DNA of 64,000 nucleotides, from the NCBI RefSeq assembly GCF_000336755.1, contig NZ_AOLK01000019.1, positions 186,001-250,000 on the forward strand. The letters run 5' to 3'. The DNA is from Haloferax elongans ATCC BAA-1513. Lineage in GTDB: Archaea > Halobacteriota > Halobacteria > Halobacteriales > Haloferacaceae. The notes beneath the pieces are model-generated. The model saw only the letters and a list, made by a program, of their open reading frames with translations, was not told where the DNA came from and ran no database searches. Position numbers and translations under genes: made by a program. Positions 27,471 to 36,798 of this stretch are shown one piece after another. Each line of letters begins with the position of its first letter. Position 1 is the first letter of the stretch.

Positions 27471-28028
27471 TCACTGCTCTCGGGAGGACGTGTCGCGAAC
27501 GTAGAGTTCGACCAACGCGTCGAGGAGATGCGGCGCGAGTTGGAATCGAACGTCCACGCTGTTCGTACTCCGGTCGTACGAGAGGTGCTGCACGTCGAGC
27601 GAGGCGAGCAAGGTTCGCATGGCGTCGACGACGTAGTCACTCGCTCCTGCCTCGACTCGGAGCGATTCGCCGATGTGAATCGAGAGCCCGTCGACGACGG
27701 TCTCGTAGCACGTCTTGCTCGGGGACTCGACGCGCTGAGTTCGTTTGACGAGACCGAGCGACGACAGCGTTTCGAGGCGACGGTAAATCGTCGACTCCGA
27801 GACGTCACAGTTCTCTGCGAGTTCCTCGGCTGTCATCGGCGAGCGTTTGCACGCCCTGAGGACGTCTCGCGAGACGTCATCTCCGAGTGCGTCGAGGAGG
27901 TCTTCGTCGGCGTTCTGTGGAACCGTCGTAGCCGTCTTTTCGGACACGGCGTCCGAATCGTCGGTTAGTGGACCGTCTAGTTCGTCTGACGACGAGAGAA
28001 CGTCGTCCACGAGGTCCCGCCTGGTCAT
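27471..28028 (-). CDS. Winged-helix transcription regulator
   Basis: Protein of 185 residues: a 45-residue disordered acidic N terminus, a winged helix (about 45-105) with DVLRACKRSPMTAEELAENC and ESTIYRRLETLSSLGLVKRTQ, and a C-terminal domain of about 75 residues with MRTLLASLDVQHLSYDRST. The pattern is that of ArsR/TrmB-like haloarchaeal regulators. It reads in the same direction as the nucleotidyltransferase-glmS pair and lies just downstream of glmS (111 bases). A role in control of amino-sugar genes is possible but unproved. Confidence 0.85.
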   Translation of the reverse strand: MTRRDLVDDVLSSSDELDGPLTDDSDAVSEKTATTVPQNADEDLLDALGDDVSRDVLRACKRSPMTAEELAENCDVSESTIYRRLETLSSLGLVKRTQRVESPSKTCYETVVDGLSIHIGESLRVEAGASDYVVDAMRTLLASLDVQHLSYDRSTNSVDVRFQLAPHLLDALVELYVRDTSSREQ

Positions 28029-28139
28029 TGAGAGCTAGTAACGTGTGCGAGGGTTATGTAATGCGGTGGTGAATTTCGGATAGAAACTGGTATGCTAACA
28101 GAGTGAGGCGTGCGGAGAAAATTGGCGTTCTTTGTGTTC

Positions 28140-29957
28140 TCACTCCACTGTGACGCACTTCGCGAGGTTTCGGGGTTTGTCGATGGGACGGTCGAGTAAC
28201 TTTGCTGCGTGGTACGCGACAAGTTGCAGTTGGACGTTCGCGAGAACACCCGCCACGTCGGGGTGCGTCTCGGGTATCGCGAGGACGTAGTCGGCGAACT
28301 CGGAGATTTCGCCGTCGGTGTCGCTCGTGATGGCGACGACGGGCGCGCCGCGCGCTTGCACCTCTTTGACGTTGCTCAGCGTCGCCTCGTCTTCCTCACC
28401 GGTGAAGATAGCGAACACGGGTGTCAGAGGTGTGACGAGCGCAAGCGGGCCGTGTTTCAGCTCAGACGCAGCGAACCCCTCGGCGTGCTCGTAGGATATC
28501 TCCTTGAACTTCAGCGCACCTTCGAGTGCGACGGGGTGGGCGATGCCACGCCCAATGAAGAAGTACGCGTCGCTGTCTTGGTATTCGGCCGCGATATCCG
28601 CTGCTGCAGCGGTGTCGAGGACCTCTTGGACGTCTCCCGGGAGCCGCGAGAGCGCATCGACGATGTCGTGTGCGTCACCAGATTTCGTCCCAGTCACGTC
28701 CTCGACGAGACGCTCTGTGAGGAGCGTCAGTGCCGTCACCTGCGACGAGAACGTCTTGGTCGCTGCGACACCGATTTCCGGGCCAGCACGGATGAGCAAC
28801 TCGGCGTCACACTCGCGGGTTATCGACGACCCGACGACGTTGGTGACAGCGAGTGTTCGCGCGCCAGCAGCACGGGCACGCCGGACCGCGTCGAGCGTGT
28901 CGGCAGTCTCACCGGACTGTGAAACGGCGACGACGAGCGTTCCGGGCGTTACCGGCGGGACAGTCACGGCGTACTCGCCAGCCATGAAGGGGAACGCCGG
29001 GATTCCCCGTGCAGACATGAGTGACGCGGCGTACATCCCCGCGTGGTGCGAGGTCCCCATCGCGACGAGGTGTATCTGCTCGACGTCGGCGAACGTTCCG
29101 GGAGGGAACGCTTCGAGTTCGACACCGCCGTTGAGTGGGTTCAACCGGCCGTGAATCGTCCGTCGGAGCGCGCCGGGTTGCTCGTGAATCTCCTTGTACA
29201 TGAAGTGCTCGTAGCCGCCCTTCGTCGCCGTCTCAGGGTCCCAGTCGACTGTCTCGACCGAGCGCTCGACCGGGCGACCTGCCGCGTCGGTGATGGTGTA
29301 CCCCTCGCGAGTCGTGACGACGTAGTCGCCGTCGTGAAGGTAGACAACGCGGTCAGTGTACGGAATGAACGCCGGCACGTCGCTGGCGAGGAAGAACTCC
29401 CCGTCACCGACGCCGAGAACTAACGGAGACCCCGAGCGCGTGGCGTAGATTGCTTCGTCGTCGCCGATAATCGCTGCGAGCGCGTACGTGCCAGAGAGTC
29501 TCCCCACGGCAGCACGGAACGCTTCCTCCGGGGTCGCACCGTCGCGAAGGCTCGCTTCGATGAGATGGGGAACGACCTCAGTGTCGGTCTCGCTCGCGAA
29601 GACGTGGCCGTTCGCTTCGAGTTCGGTTCGGAGCGACTGGAAGTTCCCGATGATACCGTTGTGGACGACCGCGATTCGGCCAGCCTCGTCGGTGTGGGGG
29701 TGAGCGTTCTCGTTTGTGACCCCGCCGTGGGTCGCCCAGCGGGTGTGGCCGATGCCGAACGTTCCATCGAGTGGGTTTTGCTCGACTGCAGTCACGAGTT
29801 CCGAGACTTCGCCGACGCGCTTGGTCAGCGAGAGCCCGTTCGGCCCGTTGACAGCGATTCCGGCCGAGTCGTAGCCGCGGTATTCGAGCCGTCGAAGGCC
29901 GGACATGAGCGGGTCGACAGAGTCTGTCGTGCCGATGCAGGCGGTGATTCCGCACAT
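28140..29957 (-). CDS. glmS: Glutamine--fructose-6-phosphate aminotransferase GlmS
   Basis: Isomerising aminotransferase that makes glucosamine-6-phosphate from fructose-6-phosphate and glutamine; cytosolic; 605 residues, full length. The N-terminal Ntn glutaminase has catalytic C2 (MCGITACIG) and RRLEYRGYDSAG. Two SIS domains follow: AMGTSHHAGMYA with SQSGETADTLDAV, and FIGRGIAHPVALEGALKFKEISYEHAEGF. The C terminus PRNLAKCVTVE is canonical. The start overlaps the stop of the upstream nucleotidyltransferase by one base, so the two form an operon. First committed step to UDP-GlcNAc. Confidence 0.97.
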   Translation of the reverse strand: MCGITACIGTTDSVDPLMSGLRRLEYRGYDSAGIAVNGPNGLSLTKRVGEVSELVTAVEQNPLDGTFGIGHTRWATHGGVTNENAHPHTDEAGRIAVVHNGIIGNFQSLRTELEANGHVFASETDTEVVPHLIEASLRDGATPEEAFRAAVGRLSGTYALAAIIGDDEAIYATRSGSPLVLGVGDGEFFLASDVPAFIPYTDRVVYLHDGDYVVTTREGYTITDAAGRPVERSVETVDWDPETATKGGYEHFMYKEIHEQPGALRRTIHGRLNPLNGGVELEAFPPGTFADVEQIHLVAMGTSHHAGMYAASLMSARGIPAFPFMAGEYAVTVPPVTPGTLVVAVSQSGETADTLDAVRRARAAGARTLAVTNVVGSSITRECDAELLIRAGPEIGVAATKTFSSQVTALTLLTERLVEDVTGTKSGDAHDIVDALSRLPGDVQEVLDTAAAADIAAEYQDSDAYFFIGRGIAHPVALEGALKFKEISYEHAEGFAASELKHGPLALVTPLTPVFAIFTGEEDEATLSNVKEVQARGAPVVAITSDTDGEISEFADYVLAIPETHPDVAGVLANVQLQLVAYHAAKLLDRPIDKPRNLAKCVTVE

Positions 29958-31126
29958 CAGTTCGTCACCTCCGCGCGTTCGCGGACATCTCCATGCAGGA
30001 CAGTGCCGACGCCGACAATGGCTTCTGCGCCGACCCGACTTCCGGGCGAGAGCGTCGAGTTGGCACCCACGGTCGCGCGGTCGCCGACGATGCTGCCCAA
30101 GCGCCTGTCAGTGTACAGTTTACGGTCGATGACGACGTCACCACGACCGCCAGGTGAGACGACGCCGTCACCGATAGTGGCACCTGAGCCGACCACCGAG
30201 TCGCGGAGCACGACGCCAGCGCCCACGCGAGAGTCGGACGAGACGAGAGAGCGTTCGATGACAGTGTTCGCGCCCACGACGACGTTGTTCTGCAGGCAGG
30301 TTCCAGCACGGAGGACCGCACCCGGTCCGACATCACAGTCCGGGCCGATGACGACAGGGTCCTCGACGATGGCGTTCTCGTGGAGCCGTGCCGAGTCAGC
30401 GACACCGGCCAAGCCCGGGCGCATGAGTAACGATTCGGTCACGGAGAGCAGTCCCCACGGGTGAGACGGGTCGAGCCAACCGCCGTTGACGAGGACCGAC
30501 GTCACGGGGCCGTCGAGTTGGTGGACGACGTCCGGGAGTCGTGTCTCGCCTTCGTAGGGAGGGGTGCGCCTGAGCGCCTCGAAGACGCCTGCGTCGAAGA
30601 CGTACACACCAGCGTTCACCAGGTAGCCGTCGGTCTCTGCCGGGTGTTCGTCGATGTCGGAGATGTGCCCGTCGTTCGTGACGACGACACCGTACTCTTC
30701 GGGCGTCTCGGACTGGGCGACAGCGACCGTCGCGACCGAGCGTGTCATCGAAAACCGTTCGAGGACAGACGAGACGATGTCGGCGTCGACGACGTTGTCG
30801 CCGTTGCAGACGAGGAACGGCCCGTCGACTTTCCCCTCGGCTTGCAGGAGTGCGTGTCCGCTTCCGAGTCGCGTGTCTTGGTGGACGAACTCGACGTTCG
30901 CGTCGGGATACCGGGCGGTCACGAACGTCTGGATGCGGTCGGCGCGATAGCCGACGACGACGACGACGTGTTCGATGCCGGATTCGAACAGTGCATCGAG
31001 GACGTATTCGACGACCGGGCGGTTCGCCACGGGAAGCATCGGCTTCGGTTGGAACGTCGTCAGCGGACGAAGTCGCCGCCCTTCACCCGCTGCAAGAACT
31101 ACAGCCTCGGTGATTCGGTCGTTCAT
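29957..31126 (-). CDS. Sugar-1-phosphate nucleotidyltransferase with beta-helix tail
   Basis: GlmU/RmlA-like enzyme of 389 residues. The nucleotide site is LAAGEGRRLRPLTTFQPKPMLPV and the metal site CNGDNVVDAD. From about 245 the sequence becomes hexapeptide repeats (AIVEDPVVIGPDCDVGPGAVL and on to VGANSTLSPGSRVG), a left-handed beta-helix. With glmS in the same operon, the natural guess is GlcNAc-1-phosphate uridylyltransferase plus glucosamine-1-phosphate acetyltransferase. It duplicates the function proposed for the 18868-20094 gene. Confidence 0.85.
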   Translation of the reverse strand: MNDRITEAVVLAAGEGRRLRPLTTFQPKPMLPVANRPVVEYVLDALFESGIEHVVVVVGYRADRIQTFVTARYPDANVEFVHQDTRLGSGHALLQAEGKVDGPFLVCNGDNVVDADIVSSVLERFSMTRSVATVAVAQSETPEEYGVVVTNDGHISDIDEHPAETDGYLVNAGVYVFDAGVFEALRRTPPYEGETRLPDVVHQLDGPVTSVLVNGGWLDPSHPWGLLSVTESLLMRPGLAGVADSARLHENAIVEDPVVIGPDCDVGPGAVLRAGTCLQNNVVVGANTVIERSLVSSDSRVGAGVVLRDSVVGSGATIGDGVVSPGGRGDVVIDRKLYTDRRLGSIVGDRATVGANSTLSPGSRVGAEAIVGVGTVLHGDVRERAEVTN

Positions 31127-31468
31127 CGGCCCGAACCGACCCCACTGTCCCGAAGCTGTCTCCGATAGGTGCGTGACGATGTCATACAGAAGATGGGGCG
31201 TCGGACGGGAATTGTTATAAGCTGTGTTACATGCCAGCCACGGGAGGTTAAGGTGTCCTATCGGGAGGACCGCGTTGCCCCGAGAGAGTCGAATCCACGC
31301 TACTCGGTGGTATCAAGTCACCTAACCGGTCGAATCGGCACCGTACTCGACCGGACAGCGTGTTACCGGCGACCGGGCAAACACAGTGCGGCCCGGACAG
31401 CCCAAGGATGACTCTCTGTCGCCGAGGGATACACAATGAAAATGGAGACCGAACGGAAATCCAGTGAG
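31127..31468. other. 342-base spacer, no gene supported
   Basis: Lies between the minus-strand nucleotidyltransferase start and the stop of the 31469 gene. Short frames in it lack coding bias. It contains GGAATTGTTATAAGCTG near 31208, which on either strand could be a promoter TATA element for the operon below. Confidence 0.4.
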
Positions 31469-32110
31469 CTACGCTGGGAGGTATTCTTTGTACGATTCCA
31501 TCGCGGTGATGGCCATCAGCGTCGCGGTACTGACGACCGCCCAGCCCGCTGCTGGGATCTGTTCGAGGCCCGGCACACCAAGCAGTCCTGCCGAGACAGT
31601 CGCAGCCACACCACCAGCGATAGCGAGGTTTCGCTTCGCTGCCGACGCCCCCCCGACCGTCGCCGTGTCAGCGTCGGGAGCGGAGACGATGTCCCCCTCC
31701 AGATACTGGTCCAGCTGCTTTGCCGTTTCGAGTATCCGAATGTCCCCCCGGTTTTTGTCGAAATCGACGACTCCAGCCGAGTCCATCTTCGGCAGATGGC
31801 ACTGGTAGAGACCGATGTACACACGCTTGCGTTGGCTCGACGAGAGTGCGGCGATGTCGATGTCGTTCTCTTTGGCGGCGATGAACTCGGCCATGTCGCC
31901 GAGTTTCGCTTCCCCATCGTTCTCCTTGAGATATCGGAGCGCATCGCGTCGGCGCTGGTTCTTGAGAATCTCGAAGACGACGTCCTTCGAGAGAAGTTCC
32001 GGTTCGGACTGTTCCTGGATACTCTGAGAACCTCCAGTTGCGTCACCTAATTGTTCTATCCCTGCATCGTCAGCGGCACCAGTTTTCGATTGTAGTGAAT
32101 CTGTAACCAT
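31469..32110 (-). CDS. Membrane-anchored winged-helix regulator (DUF7344-like)
   Basis: Protein of 213 residues. An acidic leader (1-40) is followed by a winged-helix domain (about 40-140): LSKDVVFEILKNQRRRDALRYL, then GDMAEFIAAKEN and RKRVYIGLYQCHLPKMDSAGVVDFD. Two hydrophobic helices (about 165-205) predict a membrane anchor. This is the haloarchaeal DUF7344-type layout. The ATG at 32110 is chosen over 32236 because GGGGGAGG lies six bases before it. A paralogue lies at 32591-33124. Genes of this type often sit beside surface-glycan genes, as here. Confidence 0.85.
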   Translation of the reverse strand: MVTDSLQSKTGAADDAGIEQLGDATGGSQSIQEQSEPELLSKDVVFEILKNQRRRDALRYLKENDGEAKLGDMAEFIAAKENDIDIAALSSSQRKRVYIGLYQCHLPKMDSAGVVDFDKNRGDIRILETAKQLDQYLEGDIVSAPDADTATVGGASAAKRNLAIAGGVAATVSAGLLGVPGLEQIPAAGWAVVSTATLMAITAMESYKEYLPA

Positions 32111-32590
32111 TGTTTTCCTCCCCCCACTAGCGGATAGCGTGTCGCACCCGCGACCAAGTGAGAGCCGAGCAGTGAATCTCGACCCCACCACGGTGACGCG
32201 ACATCGGGGCGGCCCCACCAGGCACGCCCCTAACACCAGAGGGTCAACGAGTCAATAGGTTAAACACGGATAAATACTTGTCTGACAGTCTCACACATTG
32301 ATTTGTCCGGGGGTTAGGATTGCAAAATCTGCAAGTAGATTGCGTGTAACTATCTAAATAATCACAGACGTTCTGTGTATCCGACACGAATAAAATAATG
32401 AGTCTCTTAGCACTCTGTCTATCGGTTAAGCAGGTTCATTACAGTCGATATAGGCAGACTATCTATTTTTTCGATCAGTAAATTCGAATAGGAACGTCAT
32501 ACGGACTACCACGAGCTGAGAACGGCGGTTAGACAGATGTGTCAACACCTAACACCCATGTTAGTAAGTTAGCTATCACTTTTCAGCGCG
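32111..32590. other. 480-base AT-rich spacer
   Basis: Between two tandem minus-strand paralogues. AT content rises strongly from 32250 to 32570. No open frame with coding bias is present. Probably the promoter region of the 31469-32110 gene plus the 3' end of the upstream one; a transferred or decayed segment is possible. Confidence 0.45.
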
Positions 32591-33124
32591 TCATTCGACC
32601 AGTGTTTCAAACGCTCCATCAGCGGTATCCATCCGCTCTTCGACGAGGTATTGAGCGACCACCAACACGAGAAGTGCCGTCGAGACGAACGCCGCGATGG
32701 CCGACCACGGCAGGAGAACGAATCCCGGGAGTCCAAGCCACACGGCGAGAATAAGTATCCACCCAAGGACACCAACGCCCGCGTAGTAGAGACTCCACGA
32801 AGTGGTCGGCTCTGACTGCATCCAGAAGAATCCCCGCCGGGCGACGTCCGAGACGAGTCTGACGGTTCGCTCTTCGTCGTCGTAGTTCACCAAGTCCGCA
32901 GATTCGAGCTTGGGGAGGTGCGTCTGGTAGAGCGAGATGTACACACGCTGGCGCTCCTCGTCTGTGACCTCCTCGACGGCAGTTCCGTTCTCTCGTGCAG
33001 CCACCATCGCGGCGAGTTCCTTCAGAGAGAGGGCGTCCCCTTCCCGATGAAGGAAGTAAATTATCTGCCGTCGTCGCGAGTTGCTCAAGATTCGAAACAA
33101 CTCGTCTTTGGATAGCTCTGTCAT
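32591..33124 (-). CDS. Membrane-anchored winged-helix regulator (DUF7344-like), paralogue
   Basis: Protein of 177 residues, start at ATG 33124. The DNA-binding part (5-105) has LSKDELFRILSNSRRRQIIYFL, KELAAMVAAREN and RQRVYISLYQTHLPKLESADLVNYD, matching the 31469-32110 protein along its length. Two membrane helices follow (about 115-135 and 140-160, GVGVLGWILILAVWLGLPGFVLL) and an acidic tail. Acts perhaps as a membrane-tethered regulator. The longer frame from 33154 adds ten residues with no ribosome site. Confidence 0.83.
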   Translation of the reverse strand: MTELSKDELFRILSNSRRRQIIYFLHREGDALSLKELAAMVAARENGTAVEEVTDEERQRVYISLYQTHLPKLESADLVNYDDEERTVRLVSDVARRGFFWMQSEPTTSWSLYYAGVGVLGWILILAVWLGLPGFVLLPWSAIAAFVSTALLVLVVAQYLVEERMDTADGAFETLVE

Positions 33125-33463
33125 CGTGGTGTGCGGGCGTCCCCGCGCTTGCACGAGAGGACAATCTCCGGTTGTACACCTCTACGAGACAAGTCACCTT
33201 TGTTATCGTCACGTTTCCCGGGTAGTTGTCGCCGACGAACTCACAGCATTAAGCTCATATTCACGAGAAATTCGCTACACGCTGGACGGTCAGGAACTGG
33301 TTTTTATCCGAATCGTAAGGAGGTTTATTCGAGTTGGAGACCCGTGAAAGCTCACGTGAACCATACACCACCAAATCGTTAGTTCGAGTGGTAATACCTC
33401 AAAACTGGAAGTATAGCAGTGGCTAACAATACCCGATGGCAGCAATATCTACGTTCGAGACTC
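33125..33463. other. 339-base divergent spacer
   Basis: Separates the divergent DUF7344-like and PadR genes. AAGGAGG at about 33326 resembles a ribosome site but is not followed by a convincing gene; the nearest frame (TTG at 33342) has 33 codons. No repeat seen. Likely holds both promoters. Confidence 0.4.
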
Positions 33464-33742
33464 ATGTTCGAACTAACCGGCTTTCAGCGCGACCTCCTGT
33501 ACGTCATCGCCGGAACGGAGCGACCGTCCGGCCAAGAGATCAAAGAGATCATCAGCAGGGATGTCGGCGAGGTCAACCACGGCAGACTGTACCCGAATCT
33601 CGACGCGCTCGTCGAGCAAGGATACGTCAACAAAGGCCAACACGACCGTCGAACGAATTTCTACGAGATATCGGAATCGGGGAAGACAGCCATCCGCGAC
33701 CGCCGCGATTGGGAGAACCAACACGTCGACGTCAGCGAGTGA
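33464..33742 (+). CDS. PadR-family transcription regulator
   Basis: Small winged-helix protein of 92 residues starting MFELTGFQRDLLYVIAG, the usual start of haloarchaeal PadR-like proteins, with GRLYPNLDALVEQGYVNKGQHDRRTNFYEIS as recognition and wing. A GTG at 33419 would add 15 residues, but the family start favours ATG 33464. Autoregulation or control of the neighbouring regulators and wecBC is possible. Confidence 0.88.
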   Translation: MFELTGFQRDLLYVIAGTERPSGQEIKEIISRDVGEVNHGRLYPNLDALVEQGYVNKGQHDRRTNFYEISESGKTAIRDRRDWENQHVDVSE

Positions 33743-34276
33743 ACAGACATCGACACACCGTGTTCTGACCGAGTGAGATAAATCTCTGTGTCGCGCGTGC
33801 CGGACGCCGAACATCCACTTCTCATTCTCGACTGTCTTTCAAGACGGTTCTTTCCGAGTCCTGATTCTGAGCCGGGGCTCAAGTACACAAACTGAGTCAG
33901 CCTCAACTACACAAACCGAGTCGGGTCTGGACTATTGGCCGAGCCGTCACACGATCCCTGTTTTTCGGGCAGTTGGACGCCACACCAATCCAAGCCAGCA
34001 GACACCCACCAATCCAGGCAAGTAGACACCCACCAATCCAAGCCAGCGGACGCCACACCACCGAAACCCAGAGAGCACCATACCATGGGGAGTCGAGCCT
34101 GAGTCGAGCAGTTTCGTGTCGCTGAAAACCGGCGAAGAGAGTCGTTTTCTCCGACAGTCGCCCCATAACAAAGCACGTTCCCGACGCGATGACTGGTAGT
34201 GAGTTTCCCCTATGACGAAGCAACGAATTAGCGGCCGCCGAGCCCCGACGAGACCGTCCCCCTGGGGAGGACAGCG
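33743..34276. other. 534-base spacer with tandem repeats, upstream of wecB
   Basis: No gene supported; long minus-strand frames here are extensions of a shadow of wecB. Contains a 24-base tandem repeat (33976-34070) and, earlier, two near-copies of a short word ACACAAACtGAGTC at about 33884-33920. The wecB promoter must lie in the last 150 bases. Confidence 0.45.
33976..34070. repeat. 24-base tandem repeat, four imperfect copies
   Basis: Units start at 33976, 34001, 34025 and 34049 and share gacrCC-acc(a)cc-AATCCAAGCCAGC, with the first 25 bases long and the last diverging after its 12th base. They lie 207-301 bases upstream of wecB. No similarity to a known operator is seen. Confidence 0.7.
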
Positions 34277-35386
34277 ATGACGACTCCCCAATCGGTCGCA
34301 ATCGTCCTCGGGACACGGCCAGAGATAATCAAGTTCGCGCCGATAATCGACGCCTGTGAGCGCCGCGGCGTACGCTGTCTCATCATTCACACCGGCCAGC
34401 ACTACTCGCCGGACCTCGACAGCGTGTTCTTCGAGGAACTCGAACTTCCCGAACCGGACTACAACCTCGGCGTCGGGTCCGGAAGCCACGGCGTCCAGAC
34501 GGGGACGATGCTGGCCAGCATCGAGTCGGTCTTCCTCGACGAAGCGCCGGACGTCGTCCTCGTGCAGGGAGATACGAACTCCACGCTCGCGGGCGCACTC
34601 GCGGCAGTGAAACTCGGGATTCCAGTCGGCCACGTCGAGGCGGGCCTCAGAAGCTACGACCGCGAGATGCCCGAGGAGATAAACCGAGTCGTCGTCGACC
34701 ACGTCGCAGACTTCTGCTTCCCGCCGACACCGGACGCTGCGGATATCCTCGAAACCGAGCACGTTCCGGGGAGCATCCACGTGACCGGCAACACCATCGT
34801 CGATGCGATACACAGCTATCGCGACGTCGCCGCCCGAAAGAGCGACGTGCTCGACCGCCTCGGCCTCGAACCCGGCGAGTTCTACCTCCTGACGGCGCAC
34901 CGCGCCGAGAACGTCGACGACGCCGAGCGGTTCGCGTCGATGCTCGACGGCGTCGCGCGCGTGGTTGAATCGACTGGGCGAGAGGCAATCTACCCGATTC
35001 ATCCCCGGTCGAAGGCGCGATTGGTCGAGTTCGACATCGAGGTTCCAGCGGGAATCCGCGTCGTCGAGCCGCTTCCGTTCCTCGATTTCCTCCGGCTCGA
35101 AAGCACGACCGCCCTGGCGTTTACTGACTCCGGTGGCGTTCAAGAGGAGACGTGTATCCTCGGTGTTCCCTGTGTGACGATGCGCTACTCGACCGAGCGA
35201 CCGGAGACGGTCCACGTCGGCGCGAACTGCGTGGCCGGAACCGACGCTGCGGACATCGTCGATGCCGCGGAAATCATGCTCGGCAAAGACGGGTCGTGGC
35301 CGATTCCGTTCGGTGGTGGAGACGCTGCAGAGCGAATCATGGACGCCCTCGCCGTTCCAGACGCGAAGTCGGAGGTCACACAATGA
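34277..35386 (+). CDS. wecB: UDP-GlcNAc 2-epimerase WecB
   Basis: Non-hydrolysing epimerase that turns UDP-GlcNAc into UDP-ManNAc; cytosolic; 369 residues, family length. Family signs are VLGTRPEIIKFAPII, GHVEAGLRSYDREMPEEINR, HPRSKARL and the nucleotide-binding DSGGVQEE. It overlaps the dehydrogenase gene by 4 bases (ATGA), so both are surely co-translated. Feeds a surface polysaccharide or N-glycan. Confidence 0.96.
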   Translation: MTTPQSVAIVLGTRPEIIKFAPIIDACERRGVRCLIIHTGQHYSPDLDSVFFEELELPEPDYNLGVGSGSHGVQTGTMLASIESVFLDEAPDVVLVQGDTNSTLAGALAAVKLGIPVGHVEAGLRSYDREMPEEINRVVVDHVADFCFPPTPDAADILETEHVPGSIHVTGNTIVDAIHSYRDVAARKSDVLDRLGLEPGEFYLLTAHRAENVDDAERFASMLDGVARVVESTGREAIYPIHPRSKARLVEFDIEVPAGIRVVEPLPFLDFLRLESTTALAFTDSGGVQEETCILGVPCVTMRYSTERPETVHVGANCVAGTDAADIVDAAEIMLGKDGSWPIPFGGGDAAERIMDALAVPDAKSEVTQ

Positions 35387-36672
35387 CGACCGTCTGTGTC
35401 CACGGCATCGGCTACATCGGGCTTGCGACCGCTGCGCTGCTCGCCAACGGTGGCTACGACGTGGTCGGCTACGACCCCGACGAAAAGCTCGTCGAGCGCA
35501 CCCGCGACGGGAATCCACGGACGACCGAAGCGGACCTCCGAGAGTTCGTCTGTGACGCGCTCGACGCGGGGTTCGAACCGAAGACGGAACCTGTGCAGGC
35601 AGACATCCACATCGTCTGTGTGCCCACGCCACTGGACGACGAAACGAAGCGTGCAAATCTCGATTACGTCGAGTCGTCCGGCCGGACGGTGGCGAACCTG
35701 CTCCGAGAGGGGGACACGGTCATTCTGGAATCGACGGTTCCACCGGGAACCACCGAGACGTTCCTCGCTCCGATTCTCGAATCGTCCGGCCTCGTCGCTG
35801 GCGCGGACTTCCACCTCGCGCACTGTCCCGAGACAGTCCTCCCGGGGAACATCGTCCACGAACTCGTCCACAACGACCGCATCGTCGGCGGTATCGACGA
35901 TGCCTCGACCGATGCCGCAATCGCGCTCTACGAACCACTGGTCGAGGGAACGATTCACCGCGCGCCGGACGCGACAACTGCAGAGTTCGCCAAACTCGCG
36001 CAAAACGCTTACCGCGACGTGAACGTCGCGTTCGCGAACGAAGTCGCCAGACTCGCACACGACTACGACATCAGCGCCCGGTCGACGGTCGAGTTAGCGA
36101 ACAGCCATCCACGGGTGAACGTCCTCCAACCGGGACCGGGCGTCGGTGGACACTGCCTCCCCATCGACCCGTACTTCCTCGGCCACGAGTCCGACGACCT
36201 CGACCTCATCCTCGCCGCACGGCGCGTCAACGACTCGATGGCCGACTATCTCGTCGACCGACTGGAAGAGGAACTCGGGTCTGTCACGGACGCTCGAATC
36301 GCGGTCCTCGGCGTCGCCTACAAGGGGAACGTCGACGACGCGCGGCACAGCCCCGGCTACCACTTCGCCGACCGCCTCGTCACTCGCGCGCGACTCGCAG
36401 AAGGGTCTGCGGCTGAAGCTGCGACCGATGGCGGGCTCCACGTCGACGTTCGCCTCTCGGACCCGCACGTAGACGACGAACGGCTCGTCTCACTCGAAGA
36501 CGCTCTCCGCGACGCCGACGCGATGGTCGTCACAGCCGACCACGACGAGTACCGCCACCTCGACCCAGACAGCGTCTCGTCGCTGATGGCTGGCCGCGTC
36601 GTCGTGGATTCGAAGTCTGTTCTCGACCCCAGTGAGTGGGCCGCAGCCGGCTTCACCTACCTCGGGCTCTGA
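35383..36672 (+). CDS. wecC: UDP-ManNAc/UDP-glucose 6-dehydrogenase (WecC type)
   Basis: NAD+-dependent four-electron dehydrogenase making a UDP-uronic acid, most likely UDP-ManNAcA given wecB; 429 residues from ATG 35383. The NAD site is HGIGYIGLATAALLANGG, the catalytic cysteine is C258 in GPGVGGHCLPIDPYF, and the lysine region is AKLAQNAYRDVNVAFANE. ESTVPPGTTE is also typical. The C-terminal UDP-binding domain is complete. An earlier start in the same frame (35152) lies within wecB and is not used. Confidence 0.95.
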   Translation: MTTVCVHGIGYIGLATAALLANGGYDVVGYDPDEKLVERTRDGNPRTTEADLREFVCDALDAGFEPKTEPVQADIHIVCVPTPLDDETKRANLDYVESSGRTVANLLREGDTVILESTVPPGTTETFLAPILESSGLVAGADFHLAHCPETVLPGNIVHELVHNDRIVGGIDDASTDAAIALYEPLVEGTIHRAPDATTAEFAKLAQNAYRDVNVAFANEVARLAHDYDISARSTVELANSHPRVNVLQPGPGVGGHCLPIDPYFLGHESDDLDLILAARRVNDSMADYLVDRLEEELGSVTDARIAVLGVAYKGNVDDARHSPGYHFADRLVTRARLAEGSAAEAATDGGLHVDVRLSDPHVDDERLVSLEDALRDADAMVVTADHDEYRHLDPDSVSSLMAGRVVVDSKSVLDPSEWAAAGFTYLGL

Positions 36673-36798
36673 CACATATCAGATTCAGTTACTTTCGTTT
36701 TCCGGCTAATATATTGTATCTGTTATGTTATTCAGACTCACTTAACGCGAGCATAAGAGCGACATTAATTTTGGAATAATATACCGCCGTACCCCGAT

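Noticed and set aside
33947-35656. Minus-strand open frame of 569 codons opposite wecB
   Set aside because: It is the antisense shadow of wecB and the start of wecC. High-GC DNA keeps the frame open, and composition is Arg-rich at its start; no domain is seen, whereas wecB and wecC are clear on the other strand.
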